DNA from: a virus
DNA length: 64,000 bases
Virus record (IMG/VR): IMGVR_UViG_3300025030_000013
Location: 1-64,000 of that record
Reading direction: 5' to 3' (one strand)
This document shows, piece after piece, positions 49,360-57,863 of the stretch. Under the pieces are notes generated by a model. The model worked only from the letters and a program-made list of their open reading frames with translations, made no database searches and was not told where the DNA came from. The translations under genes and the position numbers were made by a program. The first letter of the stretch is position 1. Every line of letters begins with the position of its first letter.

Positions 49360-50073
49360 ATGATTGAAGCAGCATTGAGATATATTAACAGTTTTCGTGA
49401 TATCCAAGTCGTCCCTCACAATGGGCTCAGTTTTACAAACGACAAACTTTTTCAACTCCCAGAAGATGTTCCGGCAGTATTTTCTACCAAAACACTCGCA
49501 AGCCTAGTTGAGTTAATACTCAAGGAACACTCTCACGACTCCCTGAATGACCTTATCGTCCACGTTGACAGCCCAACTAAGGTAAATGTTCACACAACTC
49601 TCCGTGGACACCTTGACCGCTTTAATCTTTATACTGCAACAGCCGAGCTACCACGCATTATCCTTGATAACTACATTGACCTCGAAGCCATGAACATCTT
49701 GCTAAAAAGTGCATTTGTGCAAAACGGGACACGGGACGAGCTTATCAAAGTTCTCGGACAAGTTGTTGAGGATGCGATAAAGACCAGCGTTGACGATGGA
49801 ATGTCGCAAACAGTAACAGTTAATACCGGGGTCAGATCACTTGCTAAGATGGAAATGCCTACAATCGTTAAACTGGCACCTTATCGAACGTTTATCGAAG
49901 TACCCCAGCCTGAAGGAGAGTTCTTACTTCGACTGAGAAAAGGACCGGAGGCGGCATTATTTGAGGCAGACGGTGGAGCGTGGAAGATGACTGCGCGGCA
50001 GAATATAAAGCAGTATTTTGAGGTTGCGCTTGCCGGATTAATTGAGGACGGAAGGGTTATCGTTACTGAGTAG
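49360..50073 (+). CDS. DUF2303 protein (YfdQ-like)
   Basis: 237 residues. The DUF2303 signature is clear: LIVHVDSPTKVNVHTTL, SAFVQNGTRDELIKVLGQV, DDGMSQTVTVNTGV, KLAPYRTFIEVPQPEGEFLLRLRKGPEAALFEADGGAWKM. Function is unknown but the family is widespread in phages and often beside recombination or replication genes. Directly abuts the upstream gene. Confidence 0.78.
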   Translation: MIEAALRYINSFRDIQVVPHNGLSFTNDKLFQLPEDVPAVFSTKTLASLVELILKEHSHDSLNDLIVHVDSPTKVNVHTTLRGHLDRFNLYTATAELPRIILDNYIDLEAMNILLKSAFVQNGTRDELIKVLGQVVEDAIKTSVDDGMSQTVTVNTGVRSLAKMEMPTIVKLAPYRTFIEVPQPEGEFLLRLRKGPEAALFEADGGAWKMTARQNIKQYFEVALAGLIEDGRVIVTE

Positions 50074-50125
50074 AGGCAATAAGGGGTGGTTACGGCTACC
50101 CCGTTATTTAAAGGGATGATTTAAA

Positions 50126-50899
50126 GTGGCAAAAAGAAGGGCTATTTCGCAAAAGTTGAGGTTCGAAATATTTAAACGTGACAGTTTTAAATGTCAATAT
50201 TGTGGAGCATCGGCACCAGAAGTAATACTCCATGTAGATCATATGAAACCAGTTGTTAAAAACGGAACAAATGATATGACCAATTTAATCACTTCTTGTG
50301 AAGGTTGTAATTTTGGTAAGGGCAAGAGAACTTTGAATGACACAACTGCCATCGAAAAACAAAAGGCTCAATTAGACGAACTTAATGAAAGACGTTCCCA
50401 ACTCGAAATGATGATGAAATGGCGCGAGGGACTTTCAAGTATTGAGGAAACTAAATTCAAATATGCACTTGAAAAATGGTCGTATCTTGCCCATCCTTTT
50501 TCACCAACGGAAAGTGGAGAAAAGATATTAAAGATAATTATCAAGAAGTATCCACTGGAAACAGTTCTCGATGCAATAGAAACATCTACTGATCAATACT
50601 TGGAAAAAGATAAGGATGGAAAATTTACTGAAAAATCCGTCGGTAAGGCATTTGATTATATTGAAAAAATATGCGCAAACAAGAAGAGGGAACAGGAAAA
50701 ACCTTATTTAAAAGATTTGTATTACGTACGCGGTATTTTAAAAAACAGGCTTAGTTCTCTGAATATGTGGAAGACATTGGATTTACTTGAGGAAGCCTAT
50801 AGTCATGGGTTTGATTTGGAGGAACTAAAGAAATTGGCAAAAGAAGTTAGGAGTTGGACAGAATTTAGGAACGCTATTGAAGACTTTATTAGTGGGTGA
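50126..50899 (+). CDS. HNH endonuclease
   Basis: 257 residues from GTG 50126. Core HNH: FEIFKRDSFKCQYCGASAPEVILHVDHMKPVVKNGTNDMTNLITSCEGCNFGKGKR (about 12-70), then a long helical C-terminal part. Unlike the first two HNH genes, it has no promoter or terminator that I can see. It lies in front of the replisome organiser and could serve homing or recombination. A GGGGT/ACCCC hairpin precedes it. Confidence 0.85.
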   Translation: MAKRRAISQKLRFEIFKRDSFKCQYCGASAPEVILHVDHMKPVVKNGTNDMTNLITSCEGCNFGKGKRTLNDTTAIEKQKAQLDELNERRSQLEMMMKWREGLSSIEETKFKYALEKWSYLAHPFSPTESGEKILKIIIKKYPLETVLDAIETSTDQYLEKDKDGKFTEKSVGKAFDYIEKICANKKREQEKPYLKDLYYVRGILKNRLSSLNMWKTLDLLEEAYSHGFDLEELKKLAKEVRSWTEFRNAIEDFISG

Positions 50900-50903
50900 T
50901 GTA

Positions 50904-51749
50904 ATGGCCCGTTCGAGAAACATTAAGCCTGGTTTTTTCTTAAATGATGTTCTGTCCGAAATAGAACCACTAGGAAGATTGTTATTCGCCGGATTATGGA
51001 CGATAGCGGATAAGGCTGGAAGGTTAAGGGATAGTCCAAAGAAAATCAAAGCTTGTATTCTTCCTTATGATGATTGTGATGTAAATAATTTGCTAAATGA
51101 ATTGTGGAAAAGGAAATTTATAACTCGTTATGTCGTAGATAACGAGGGATATATCGCTGTGATTAACTGGAAAAAACACCAAAACCCACATATGAAAGAA
51201 GTGGAAAGCGAGATACCTGAACCTGAAGAGGAAGCTTTTTATTCGGAACAAGAACTAAACGAGCATCATACTAGCACCATGCAAGAACAAGTTTTGCACG
51301 AAACTAGCCCTGCTGATTCCCTTAACCTGATTCCCTTAACCCTTAACCTGATTCCTGATTCCAGTACGGGTGCAAGCACCGTACAAAAAAACCCAAAGAA
51401 ATCTAAAGTGGCTGTTATTAAAAAAACATTTGGTGAAAAAGTTCACTTGTCGGAAGCTGAGTATGAAAAGTTAGTCAAGGATAACGGTAAATATGACACG
51501 GATGAAATGATTGCCATCCTTGACAATTGGTATTGCTCTAAGGGAAAGCCTCCAAACAAATCTGATTATCATTGCATGGTCGGAAAAGGATGGGTATTAA
51601 GCAGACTTAACGAAGATCGACAAAAGCAATCCAGTAAACCAAAAACAGGATGGATTAACACCAGAACACCAAACCAATCCATTCAGGACAACATAACGGC
51701 CCAATGGTTATCCATGCACGAGGAGGCAGAAAAGAATGGACAAGCCTGA
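50904..51749 (+). CDS. Replisome organiser / replication initiation protein
   Basis: 281 residues from ATG 50904. The N-terminal winged helix (NIKPGFFLNDVLSEIEPLGRLLFAGLWTIADKAGRLRDSPKKIKA) is shared with phage replisome organiser proteins. A Lys-rich linker and a C-terminal helical part follow. It would melt the phage origin and recruit a helicase loader. A candidate origin with 21-bp repeats lies within the gene (51321-51384). It overlaps the helicase loader gene. Confidence 0.72.
   Translation: MARSRNIKPGFFLNDVLSEIEPLGRLLFAGLWTIADKAGRLRDSPKKIKACILPYDDCDVNNLLNELWKRKFITRYVVDNEGYIAVINWKKHQNPHMKEVESEIPEPEEEAFYSEQELNEHHTSTMQEQVLHETSPADSLNLIPLTLNLIPDSSTGASTVQKNPKKSKVAVIKKTFGEKVHLSEAEYEKLVKDNGKYDTDEMIAILDNWYCSKGKPPNKSDYHCMVGKGWVLSRLNEDRQKQSSKPKTGWINTRTPNQSIQDNITAQWLSMHEEAEKNGQA
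51321..51384. other. Candidate lytic origin within replisome organiser gene
   Basis: CTTAACCTGATTCC occurs at 51321-51334 and 51342-51355 (21-bp period), followed by an inverted repeat GTACGGGTGC...GCACCGTAC at 51364-51384. Origins within initiator genes are known from lambda O and SPP1 gene 38. Confidence 0.5.
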
Positions 51750-52275
51750 GTTTGCTAAATTTTATTCATACATCACGTCAATTACCACCGATACCAAGCC
51801 ATCACCACAAAGGATGGAGGTATACTGGGACGCTCTTAACGACTTACCATTTAACATAGCCATGACCGCAGCTAGAAAAGTAATAGCAACCCTTGAGAAT
51901 CCTTTCCTCCCAATGCCAGCCGTATTCCGAGGGGTGGCGGCACAAATCACAGGACCGAACATCCCGCCAGCACCGGACGCATGGGCAGAGGTTACAAAGT
52001 CAATCCGTAACCTCGGCATATATCGCGAACCGGAAGCGTTGGCAAGTCTTAGTCCTTTAACAAGAAAAGCAGTTGAAGCGATTGGATTTAAAGATATTTG
52101 CCTATCTGAAAACATTGATGTTATACGGGGTCAATTCCGAATGGCGTATGAGGCCTTGGAGAAAAGGGAGATAACGGACGCGAAAACCCCGCAATCTTTA
52201 AAGCAAATCATAGCAACAATGCAAGGGGCAAAGGATTTAGCCGAACCGAAACAGATAGCAAAGATTGACACCTAA
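51736..52275 (+). CDS. Replicative helicase loader, G39P-like
   Basis: 179 residues. EFAKFYSYITSITTDTKPSPQRMEVYWDALNDLPFNIAMTAARKVIATLENPFLPMPAVFRG fits the SPP1 G39P-type helicase loader/inhibitor (PF11417-like). It follows the replisome organiser and would recruit the host or phage helicase to the origin. No phage helicase is seen in the window, so the host DnaB-type helicase is the likely target. Confidence 0.75.
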   Translation: MDKPEFAKFYSYITSITTDTKPSPQRMEVYWDALNDLPFNIAMTAARKVIATLENPFLPMPAVFRGVAAQITGPNIPPAPDAWAEVTKSIRNLGIYREPEALASLSPLTRKAVEAIGFKDICLSENIDVIRGQFRMAYEALEKREITDAKTPQSLKQIIATMQGAKDLAEPKQIAKIDT

Positions 52276-52298
52276 AACAGTGAGGGGGCTTGGTTGTG

Positions 52299-52724
52299 AT
52301 GAGCTATAACTTCTATATCCCACCAACTGCATATGAAATAGCTAATAAAAACGGAATAAGCACAAGGTTACTCACTGACAGAGTAAGAATCCTGGGATGG
52401 AGCATTGAAAGAGCAAAGAAAGATCCACCTCGAAAGCAAGGTGATTGGAAGAAGTGGACAGGTGTTGCAAAGGAGAACAATATTCCCCTCTCTGCATTTT
52501 ACAGAAGGGTAAACGAATTGGGTATGAGTCCAGACGATGCAGCAACCATTCCCATGATGGGCAAGAGAACACTGATAGACAACATAGCAATAGCAAAAAG
52601 GAAATACCCCAAGGAATACGAGGACATGGCATTGGCTAACGGGATTGGAAAGAAAACTTTTGTGAGCAGGATGTTTAGGAAATGGGATCCTTTAGAGGCG
52701 GCGACTAAACAAGTTAAGAGATAA
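52299..52724 (+). CDS. Repeat HTH protein (paralogue of 47518)
   Basis: 141 residues from ATG 52299, chosen because MSYNFYIPPTAYEIANKNGIS aligns with the start of the paralogue MAYQYWITPEHYSIAEENGIS. GAGGGGG is ten bases upstream. Three HTH-like repeats are visible. Probably a sequence-specific DNA-binding protein. Confidence 0.72.
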   Translation: MSYNFYIPPTAYEIANKNGISTRLLTDRVRILGWSIERAKKDPPRKQGDWKKWTGVAKENNIPLSAFYRRVNELGMSPDDAATIPMMGKRTLIDNIAIAKRKYPKEYEDMALANGIGKKTFVSRMFRKWDPLEAATKQVKR

Positions 52725-52736
52725 GGAGGAACCTAA

Positions 52737-53102
52737 ATGCGAAAGCTAAAATTCAACGAACAAAAAATCTTGCAGCTCTACAACTCCGGCAAAAACGATA
52801 CCAAAATTGGAAAGGCAGTCGGGATAAAGCCAAACACCATAGCGTGTTGGAGGTATAGAAATAATCTCCCGGCCAACATCGGCAACATATCAGATGGAAC
52901 ATACCTTACCGGGGTTAGTTATCGAGATGTGCTGGAACCTGAGCAGGTTGACGTAATGAGTGATTTCCTTATCAACTTACTCAAGGCTGGGAAACAAGCT
53001 ATGGAGGCAGGAGTTAAGCCGGACGTTATGGGATTTATGGATACTTATGCCGGCAGGACTAAGAAGTGGTCAGAGGAAAGACGGGAGAGGGTGGCGAGAT
53101 GA
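52737..53102 (+). CDS. HTH protein
   Basis: 121 residues. KFNEQKILQLYNSGKNDTKIGKAVGIKPNTIACWRYRNNLP is a resolvase/terminase-small-like HTH. The rest is acidic and helical with a basic tip. Overlaps the deaminase gene. Regulatory role likely, target unknown. Confidence 0.65.
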   Translation: MRKLKFNEQKILQLYNSGKNDTKIGKAVGIKPNTIACWRYRNNLPANIGNISDGTYLTGVSYRDVLEPEQVDVMSDFLINLLKAGKQAMEAGVKPDVMGFMDTYAGRTKKWSEERRERVAR

Positions 53103-53449
53103 ACTACTTCGACGAAGCCCGAAAACTCCTACCCCTCTCAAACTGCCTAAAACGTCACTACGCCTGTGTAATCGTTAAGAGTGGTCGAAGTTTATCCAAT
53201 GGGTATAATACGAGCCTTAAAACATGTACTACGTGCGCTAGGATGGATATTGAACATAATACGGGAAGTTATGATGATTGTTTAGCCGTGCATGCCGAGG
53301 CTTCTGCTTTGATTAGGACTAAGGTCGATCTTGAGGGTTCTGAGTTGTATCTAGTCTGCTCGGATGAGGTTGATCCTATACCGTGTCCGGCATGCCAGAA
53401 GTTGTTGGACTTCGCAGGAGTTAAACAGGTAAGGGAGGTGCAGGGGTGA
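53099..53449 (+). CDS. Cytidine/deoxycytidylate deaminase-like protein
   Basis: 116 residues from ATG 53099 (ATGA overlap with the HTH gene). Zinc-binding HAEASAL and PCPAC motifs match the CDA/dCMP deaminase fold. With the dUTPase at 55878 it would feed dUMP/dTTP synthesis. Short but complete. Confidence 0.8.
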   Translation: MNYFDEARKLLPLSNCLKRHYACVIVKSGRSLSNGYNTSLKTCTTCARMDIEHNTGSYDDCLAVHAEASALIRTKVDLEGSELYLVCSDEVDPIPCPACQKLLDFAGVKQVREVQG

Positions 53450-54198
53450 AACGCGGCAACATGCGAACCTACGGCACAGTATTAACGGAAAAGCTAGTCA
53501 GCGAAAAATGTACGACAATGGCTAGTCCATGCGTTCGCTACTTTGTCGATGCGAGTGGTAACAGGATAAGCGAGCCAGATAAGGTTGTAGCAGAAAGCGC
53601 ATACATTGAGCCTGCGGAATACAGAAAGAGGGTTGATAATTTGAAAAGGGACGAAAAAGGGAAGTTTGTTAAGATGGAAACTACTCCATTCGAGATACCT
53701 AACACGCCGGGGAATTATCAAGCGATAGATAAGCTAGTAGAGGGTACAGAAGCACTATCAGGGGCTAGTAAAGAGGATGAGGGTGGGATTGTTAGGAAGG
53801 GAGACGGGGAAGGACCTAAAATTGCATTTGAGGAATATTTTAAAGTTGAATTCGATGAACAAAATCGCGTGCCCGGATGCTTTGGGGGTTATGATCCTAT
53901 TATGTATTGTTGTAGGGATTGTACGGACAACGTTGAATGCAAGGAAACGTCCAATAAGGTTAAAAGCAAGGAAACCAAGGATGATATCGGAGTATTGGCC
54001 GAACCTGAATCGGAGTTGGTTCCTGAGTATGCAGGGGAACCCGAAATATGGCCATGTAGGCCTAAGCCGGAAAAGGAAACTCCTGACCAGATGTGGGCTC
54101 ATGTTGCTTATTATATTGGGTCTATAAAGCAGCAGGGCATAAGACGAGTTGAGGAAGATATTCAAGCGAGACTAGATAAAATTTTGGGAGGAAGATAA
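53446..54198 (+). CDS. Hypothetical protein with Cys cluster
   Basis: 250 residues from GTG 53446 overlapping the deaminase stop. N-terminal half hydrophilic; GCFGGYDPIMYCCRDCTDNVECKE (about residues 145-170) holds a likely zinc-binding cluster; C-terminal helices. No known family. Confidence 0.6.
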   Translation: MKRGNMRTYGTVLTEKLVSEKCTTMASPCVRYFVDASGNRISEPDKVVAESAYIEPAEYRKRVDNLKRDEKGKFVKMETTPFEIPNTPGNYQAIDKLVEGTEALSGASKEDEGGIVRKGDGEGPKIAFEEYFKVEFDEQNRVPGCFGGYDPIMYCCRDCTDNVECKETSNKVKSKETKDDIGVLAEPESELVPEYAGEPEIWPCRPKPEKETPDQMWAHVAYYIGSIKQQGIRRVEEDIQARLDKILGGR

Positions 54199-54199
54199 T

Positions 54200-54610
54200 A
54201 TGTTAAATCGTGTGGTATTAATTGGTAGATTAGTTCGAGATCCGGAATTACGGTACTCTCCAAGTGGTGTTGCCGTGTCGAATTTTACGCTCGCAGTTGA
54301 CCGTAAATTCAAGAACTCGGAAGGTCAAAAAGAGGCAGATTTCATTCCGTGCGTTGCGTTTAAGCAGCTTGGTGAATTGGCCGCTAATTGGTTGGCGAAG
54401 GGGAAGCAATGTTCGGTAGATGGGAGAATACAGGTTAGGAACTACAACGACAAAGATGGTCAAAAGCGTTGGGTTACAGAAGTGATTTGTGAAGATATAC
54501 ATTTTCTTAGTCCAAAAGACGCGCAACAAGGCGATAACAACACAACAAGCGGAAATCCTTCATACGGAACAGAGGTTAATTTAGATGATGGAGATTCTAT
54601 CCCATTCTAA
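54200..54610 (+). CDS. ssb: Single-stranded DNA-binding protein
   Basis: 136 residues. OB-fold SSB core (LNRVVLIGRLVRDPELRYSPSGVAVSNFTLAVDRKF...DFIPCVAFKQLGELAANWLAKGKQCSVDGRIQVRNY) and acidic C-terminal tail DDGDSIPF. Protects ssDNA in replication and RecT recombination. Confidence 0.93.
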   Translation: MLNRVVLIGRLVRDPELRYSPSGVAVSNFTLAVDRKFKNSEGQKEADFIPCVAFKQLGELAANWLAKGKQCSVDGRIQVRNYNDKDGQKRWVTEVICEDIHFLSPKDAQQGDNNTTSGNPSYGTEVNLDDGDSIPF

Positions 54611-54664
54611 TCTAAAATAAATAGGGGTGCATACTAACCAATCACCCCCCAAAAGGAGGCCCGT

Positions 54665-54955
54665 ATGAAAAACACAAAAACAAACAGACTAAAAACCCTC
54701 TACCCCACGCTCTCCGATCTCGAAAAGGCAATAGAAAAGTTTGGTAACGTATCAAAGCTTGCTTATCATTTAGGAATGAGTCGGACAACTATTACAGATT
54801 ACAGGTTGGCACTGGACGGCAATTGTACTATCAGAAGTGGCAGGAAGTACATGAAGGATTGTGAGCTGGACGAGAATATTCGCAAGGTTGTCGAGGGTGC
54901 GGGTGTTGTTGGGGTTGGGGAATGCCATCAGTGGATGGGGACGACGAAGATATGA
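54665..54955 (+). CDS. HTH regulatory protein
   Basis: 96 residues. VSKLAYHLGMSRTTITDYRLALDG is a clear HTH; the rest is short helical. A GGGGTG/CACCCC hairpin lies upstream at about 54623-54646. Likely transcriptional regulator. Confidence 0.65.
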   Translation: MKNTKTNRLKTLYPTLSDLEKAIEKFGNVSKLAYHLGMSRTTITDYRLALDGNCTIRSGRKYMKDCELDENIRKVVEGAGVVGVGECHQWMGTTKI

Positions 54956-54968
54956 GGGGGATTTTGGA

Positions 54969-55397
54969 ATGAGTGATGTTAAATTTACACCGGGTCCGTG
55001 GGAAGTTGTAAATACTGATGACAACTTATGTATGAGTATGACGGTAATTACTCCTAGAGGATTGTTTGAAAGAAATGAAACTAACGGCATGTTAAGTGAT
55101 GAGTCGTCTGATAAATTAGGAAAAATTATTGCCGTTACCTTTCATCAAATCGACCCTATTGTTGGGCTTGAAGCGTGCGATAAGAATGAGGATGATGGGA
55201 ACGCTCGACTTATTGCTTCTGCACCCGAAATGTACGAATCCTTAAAGATCTACGAATCATGGGAAGCGGAATTACTTATGGAAAATAGTGTATGGGTGAA
55301 CGGTTTGCCGAGGTTTACGCAATCGCTATACGACAAGTGGATGGAGATACAGGGGAAGAGGAATGAAGTGTTGGGTAAAGCGGATGGTAGGGTATGA
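54969..55397 (+). CDS. Conserved phage protein (FTPGPW type)
   Basis: 142 residues from ATG 54969 (GAGGGGG upstream). FTPGPWEVV...DDGNARLIASAPEMYESLKI is a hallmark of a very common phage early-gene family of unknown function. Stop overlaps rusA. Confidence 0.8.
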   Translation: MSDVKFTPGPWEVVNTDDNLCMSMTVITPRGLFERNETNGMLSDESSDKLGKIIAVTFHQIDPIVGLEACDKNEDDGNARLIASAPEMYESLKIYESWEAELLMENSVWVNGLPRFTQSLYDKWMEIQGKRNEVLGKADGRV

Positions 55398-55822
55398 TCA
55401 CAATACCTGGCAAGCCATTAGGTAAGCAAAGGGCTAGAACGTTAAAAAGCGGTAGGAGTTACACGCCGGACCAAACTGTAAATTATGAAACTTACGTCAA
55501 GATGTGCTATGTCGAGCAGGGAGGGAGAAATTTGGGTGGGACAGATTTACTATGGATGGAGATTGCTGCTTTCTACCCAATCCCTAAATCGACAAGCAAG
55601 AAGAAGGCCGCCTTAATGGAGGGTGGGGAAATACGTCCAACCGTAAAGCCTGACCTAGATAACTGCATCAAAATAGTGGCAGATAGCTTGAATGGCATAG
55701 CTTATAAAGATGATAGCCAGATAGTATCTGTGGTAGCTAATAAATTCTATAGCGATGCTCCAAGATTAGAGATTAAGATTGGCATTACTACTGCTAAAAC
55801 GCAACGGTATCCTTTAGTCTAA
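55394..55822 (+). CDS. rusA: RusA-type Holliday junction resolvase
   Basis: 142 residues. IPGKPLGKQRAR, then KPDLDNCIKIVADSLNGIAYKDDSQIV with the conserved Asp residues of RusA endonucleases. Resolves branched DNA during phage recombination and packaging. Confidence 0.88.
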   Translation: MITIPGKPLGKQRARTLKSGRSYTPDQTVNYETYVKMCYVEQGGRNLGGTDLLWMEIAAFYPIPKSTSKKKAALMEGGEIRPTVKPDLDNCIKIVADSLNGIAYKDDSQIVSVVANKFYSDAPRLEIKIGITTAKTQRYPLV

Positions 55823-55877
55823 AGTGAAAAAGAGAACTAAAGCAACGCAATAATAGAGCAATAATAGGAGGATGGTA

Positions 55878-56507
55878 ATGAAAATTAAGTGTTTAAAAAA
55901 AGTTGTAATGAATTTTGATGGCATAGTCGCCTTTGTTAAGGGGAAAACATATGAGGCTAATGAGGATGAGGACGGGGGATTTCGTATAACCAATGAGCAG
56001 AATTCCCCACATTGGGGATCATATGAATGGGTAAATGAGAATTTCGTTTTCCTAGAATTGAGGGGTATTAACATTATTCCCACTAAGTTAATGCACACCA
56101 CAGACCCTATATTCCTTCCATACCGCAAGCACGCAAACGATGCAGGAGCAGACCTAAGAGCTCGGATAGAGCAGCCAATAAGATTGCATCCTGGTCAACT
56201 ATACAAAATACCATCGGGCGTTGCTATAGAGATACCATGCGGATATGTCGGACTACTGCAGCCACGTTCAGGGGCATCGGGTGAGGGTAAATTAACAATA
56301 ACTGGAACTATCGACAGTTCGTATCGCGGGGAAATGTCCATGAATATATTTAATCCTCTCGACTCGAATTATGTAGTTATAAACCCAAAAGAGCGCATTG
56401 CCCAACTGGTGGTGGTTCCATACTTACAAACTGAGTTTGTTCAAGTTGATGAGCTGGGGGAGAGCGAGCGCGGAATACAGGGCTTCGGAAGCACAGGAAA
56501 GGAATGA
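55878..56507 (+). CDS. dut: dUTPase with N-terminal extra domain
   Basis: 209 residues from ATG 55878; an ATG at 55872 abuts AGGAGG and is too close. Residues about 70-209 hold the five dUTPase motifs: NDAGADLRA, PRSGASGEG, GTIDSSYRGE, RIAQLVVVP, RGIQGFGSTG. Residues 1-65 form a small beta-rich extension (FVKGKTYEANEDEDGGFRITNEQNS) also seen alone in phage proteins. The enzyme limits dUTP. Confidence 0.9.
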   Translation: MKIKCLKKVVMNFDGIVAFVKGKTYEANEDEDGGFRITNEQNSPHWGSYEWVNENFVFLELRGINIIPTKLMHTTDPIFLPYRKHANDAGADLRARIEQPIRLHPGQLYKIPSGVAIEIPCGYVGLLQPRSGASGEGKLTITGTIDSSYRGEMSMNIFNPLDSNYVVINPKERIAQLVVVPYLQTEFVQVDELGESERGIQGFGSTGKE

Positions 56508-56509
56508 TT

Positions 56510-56614
56510 ATGATAGACAACAATACCTGTCCAGAATGTGGCCAAAGGATTAGGAATGAAGGGGGTTGCGTTACGTGCCCTAATCCTGTGTGCGCATGGA
56601 GTGTTTGCTCATGA
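56510..56614 (+). CDS. Small zinc-ribbon protein
   Basis: 34 residues (CPECGQRI...GCVTCPNPVCAWSVC) after AAAGGA. Five or six cysteines in a compact ribbon. Overlaps the next frame (ATGA). Confidence 0.5.
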   Translation: MIDNNTCPECGQRIRNEGGCVTCPNPVCAWSVCS

Positions 56615-56736
56615 TTGATGAATTGAGAGGGATCATGAGTATTGTTGCTATATTTATGAGTTTATATTTATTTGGAACCCATAATGTTGCGGATGCCATC
56701 TACTTAGGAGTGATGGCGGTATGGGTTAGGCCTTAA
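56611..56736 (+). CDS. Small membrane peptide
   Basis: 41 residues (MIDELRGIMSIVAIFMSLYLFGTHNVADAIYLGVMAVWVRP) with two short hydrophobic segments. Starts four bases within the previous stop. Function unknown. Confidence 0.5.
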   Translation: MIDELRGIMSIVAIFMSLYLFGTHNVADAIYLGVMAVWVRP

Positions 56737-56758
56737 AAATAGAGGGGGAAAAGGAATT

Positions 56759-57094
56759 ATGAAAAGAGTAATTGACGGAGTTGGCAAAGATGCTCCAATA
56801 GAAAAGAACGAATCCGGGGGAAGACAGTCAAATTCTGGGTATCGCTTTGATTTGATAGATCCTAAAGCATTATTTGCTACTGCTAAGGTATTGAAAGAGG
56901 GATTCGATAAGTACGGAGAGGATAACTGGCGAAAAATACCAACTAGCGATCACTTAAACCATTTACTAGTTCATGCGTACGCCTATCTTGCGGGGGATCG
57001 CCAGGATGAGCACCTTAGCCATGCTGTATGTCGAGCTATATTCGCCTTGGGAGTAGATATTGATACTAGAGAGGAGATGGAAGATAAGTGTTAA
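56759..57094 (+). CDS. DUF5664-like dATP/dGTP diphosphohydrolase N-terminal family protein
   Basis: 111 residues, AAAGGA before the ATG. GGRQSNSGYRFDLIDPKALFATAKVLKEGFDKYGEDNWRKIPTSDHLNHLLVHAYAYLAGDRQDEHLSHAVCRAIFAL shows the helical metal-binding pattern of the family; a MazG-like nucleotide pyrophosphatase role is inferred. Confidence 0.72.
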   Translation: MKRVIDGVGKDAPIEKNESGGRQSNSGYRFDLIDPKALFATAKVLKEGFDKYGEDNWRKIPTSDHLNHLLVHAYAYLAGDRQDEHLSHAVCRAIFALGVDIDTREEMEDKC

Positions 57095-57342
57095 TGGATA
57101 AAATTAGGGCAAGTCTGGACAAGAGATATAATACGGATTTGACTGTAAAGCTGGCTGATATGGGATTTACTCCTACGACTTATCATAGGCTGAGACGCGC
57201 AGGGATAGAGATTGTAGGGGATTTGGTTAGGATGTCGTGGAAAGACCTCATGGGGCGCAGGAACATCGTTAGAGGGGATTGTGTGGAGGTTAAAGAGAAG
57301 TTGGAGGATATGGGGTTGGCTCTCAGGAAGGATGGAAAGTAA
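57094..57342 (+). CDS. Stand-alone RNA polymerase alpha C-terminal-domain-like protein
   Basis: 82 residues from ATG 57094 (TAATG overlap; GTG 57088 also possible). TTYHRLRRAGIEIVGDLVRMSWKDLMGRRNIVRGDCVEVKEKLEDMGLALR follows the alpha-CTD pattern (SYNCLKRAGI.TVGDL...L...RNLGRKSLEEVKEKL..LGL.L). Alpha-CTD binds UP elements and activators in host promoters. A free copy could compete with or redirect host RNA polymerase. The host GRKS loop appears as VRGD, so DNA contacts may differ. Confidence 0.75.
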   Translation: MDKIRASLDKRYNTDLTVKLADMGFTPTTYHRLRRAGIEIVGDLVRMSWKDLMGRRNIVRGDCVEVKEKLEDMGLALRKDGK

Positions 57343-57479
57343 TGAACCTAAAAATACGCCTAAAGTTTAGTGACATCATAAAGCTGGTATTCGGTGGCGA
57401 TGTGATGGTATTGGACCCGTACAGCAACAGTATTTATATAGTGAAAAAGGGGGAGGATACTGGAATTTATAAGGAGTAG
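57342..57479 (+). CDS. Hypothetical small protein
   Basis: 45 residues overlapping the previous stop (TAATG), MNLKIRLKFSDIIKLVFGGDVMVLDPYSNSIYIVKKGED. Coupled to the alpha-CTD-like gene. Function unknown. Confidence 0.5.
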   Translation: MNLKIRLKFSDIIKLVFGGDVMVLDPYSNSIYIVKKGEDTGIYKE

Positions 57480-57491
57480 GAAGGGGAATGG

Positions 57492-57587
57492 ATGATGTTC
57501 TACGGATTAAAAGACAGGAATATTTCGTGGCGAAGGGGTTCTGGGAGAAAATTATGGTTTCCGTGTAGGTCGAGAAAGTGGTGGTAG
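57492..57587 (+). CDS. Possible basic peptide
   Basis: 31 residues, very rich in Arg/Trp (RNISWRRGSGRKLWFPCRSRKWW). AAGGGGAATGG upstream. The short frame and three adjacent ATGs make it uncertain. Confidence 0.3.
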   Translation: MMFYGLKDRNISWRRGSGRKLWFPCRSRKWW

Positions 57588-57590
57588 GGT

Positions 57591-57863
57591 ATGTCTCATG
57601 GAATAGCGAAAGTAAAACCGTCAGCCACTGATTGCCAATCGTTCATCAATACGGCTGAAGGTTATAATGTCACGCCAGATTGCACTAATTGCCATAAAGA
57701 GCAAACTGTTGAAATACTTCAATTCGTTTCATCGTTCTTTGGCGCATATGGAATCTGTAAAAACAATAATAATGAATTTATTAAGATTAATACGCATCAA
57801 CTTGAATCGATTACTAGTTGCCCAGTGTGTGGAAAAATAGATATTGGAGGTGAAGATCAATGA
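57591..57863 (+). CDS. Zinc-binding hypothetical protein
   Basis: 90 residues. DCTNCHKE and CPVCGKID pairs suggest one zinc site; a central aromatic helix (ILQFVSSFFGAYGI). Overlaps the next gene (ATGA). No family recognised. Confidence 0.6.
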   Translation: MSHGIAKVKPSATDCQSFINTAEGYNVTPDCTNCHKEQTVEILQFVSSFFGAYGICKNNNNEFIKINTHQLESITSCPVCGKIDIGGEDQ

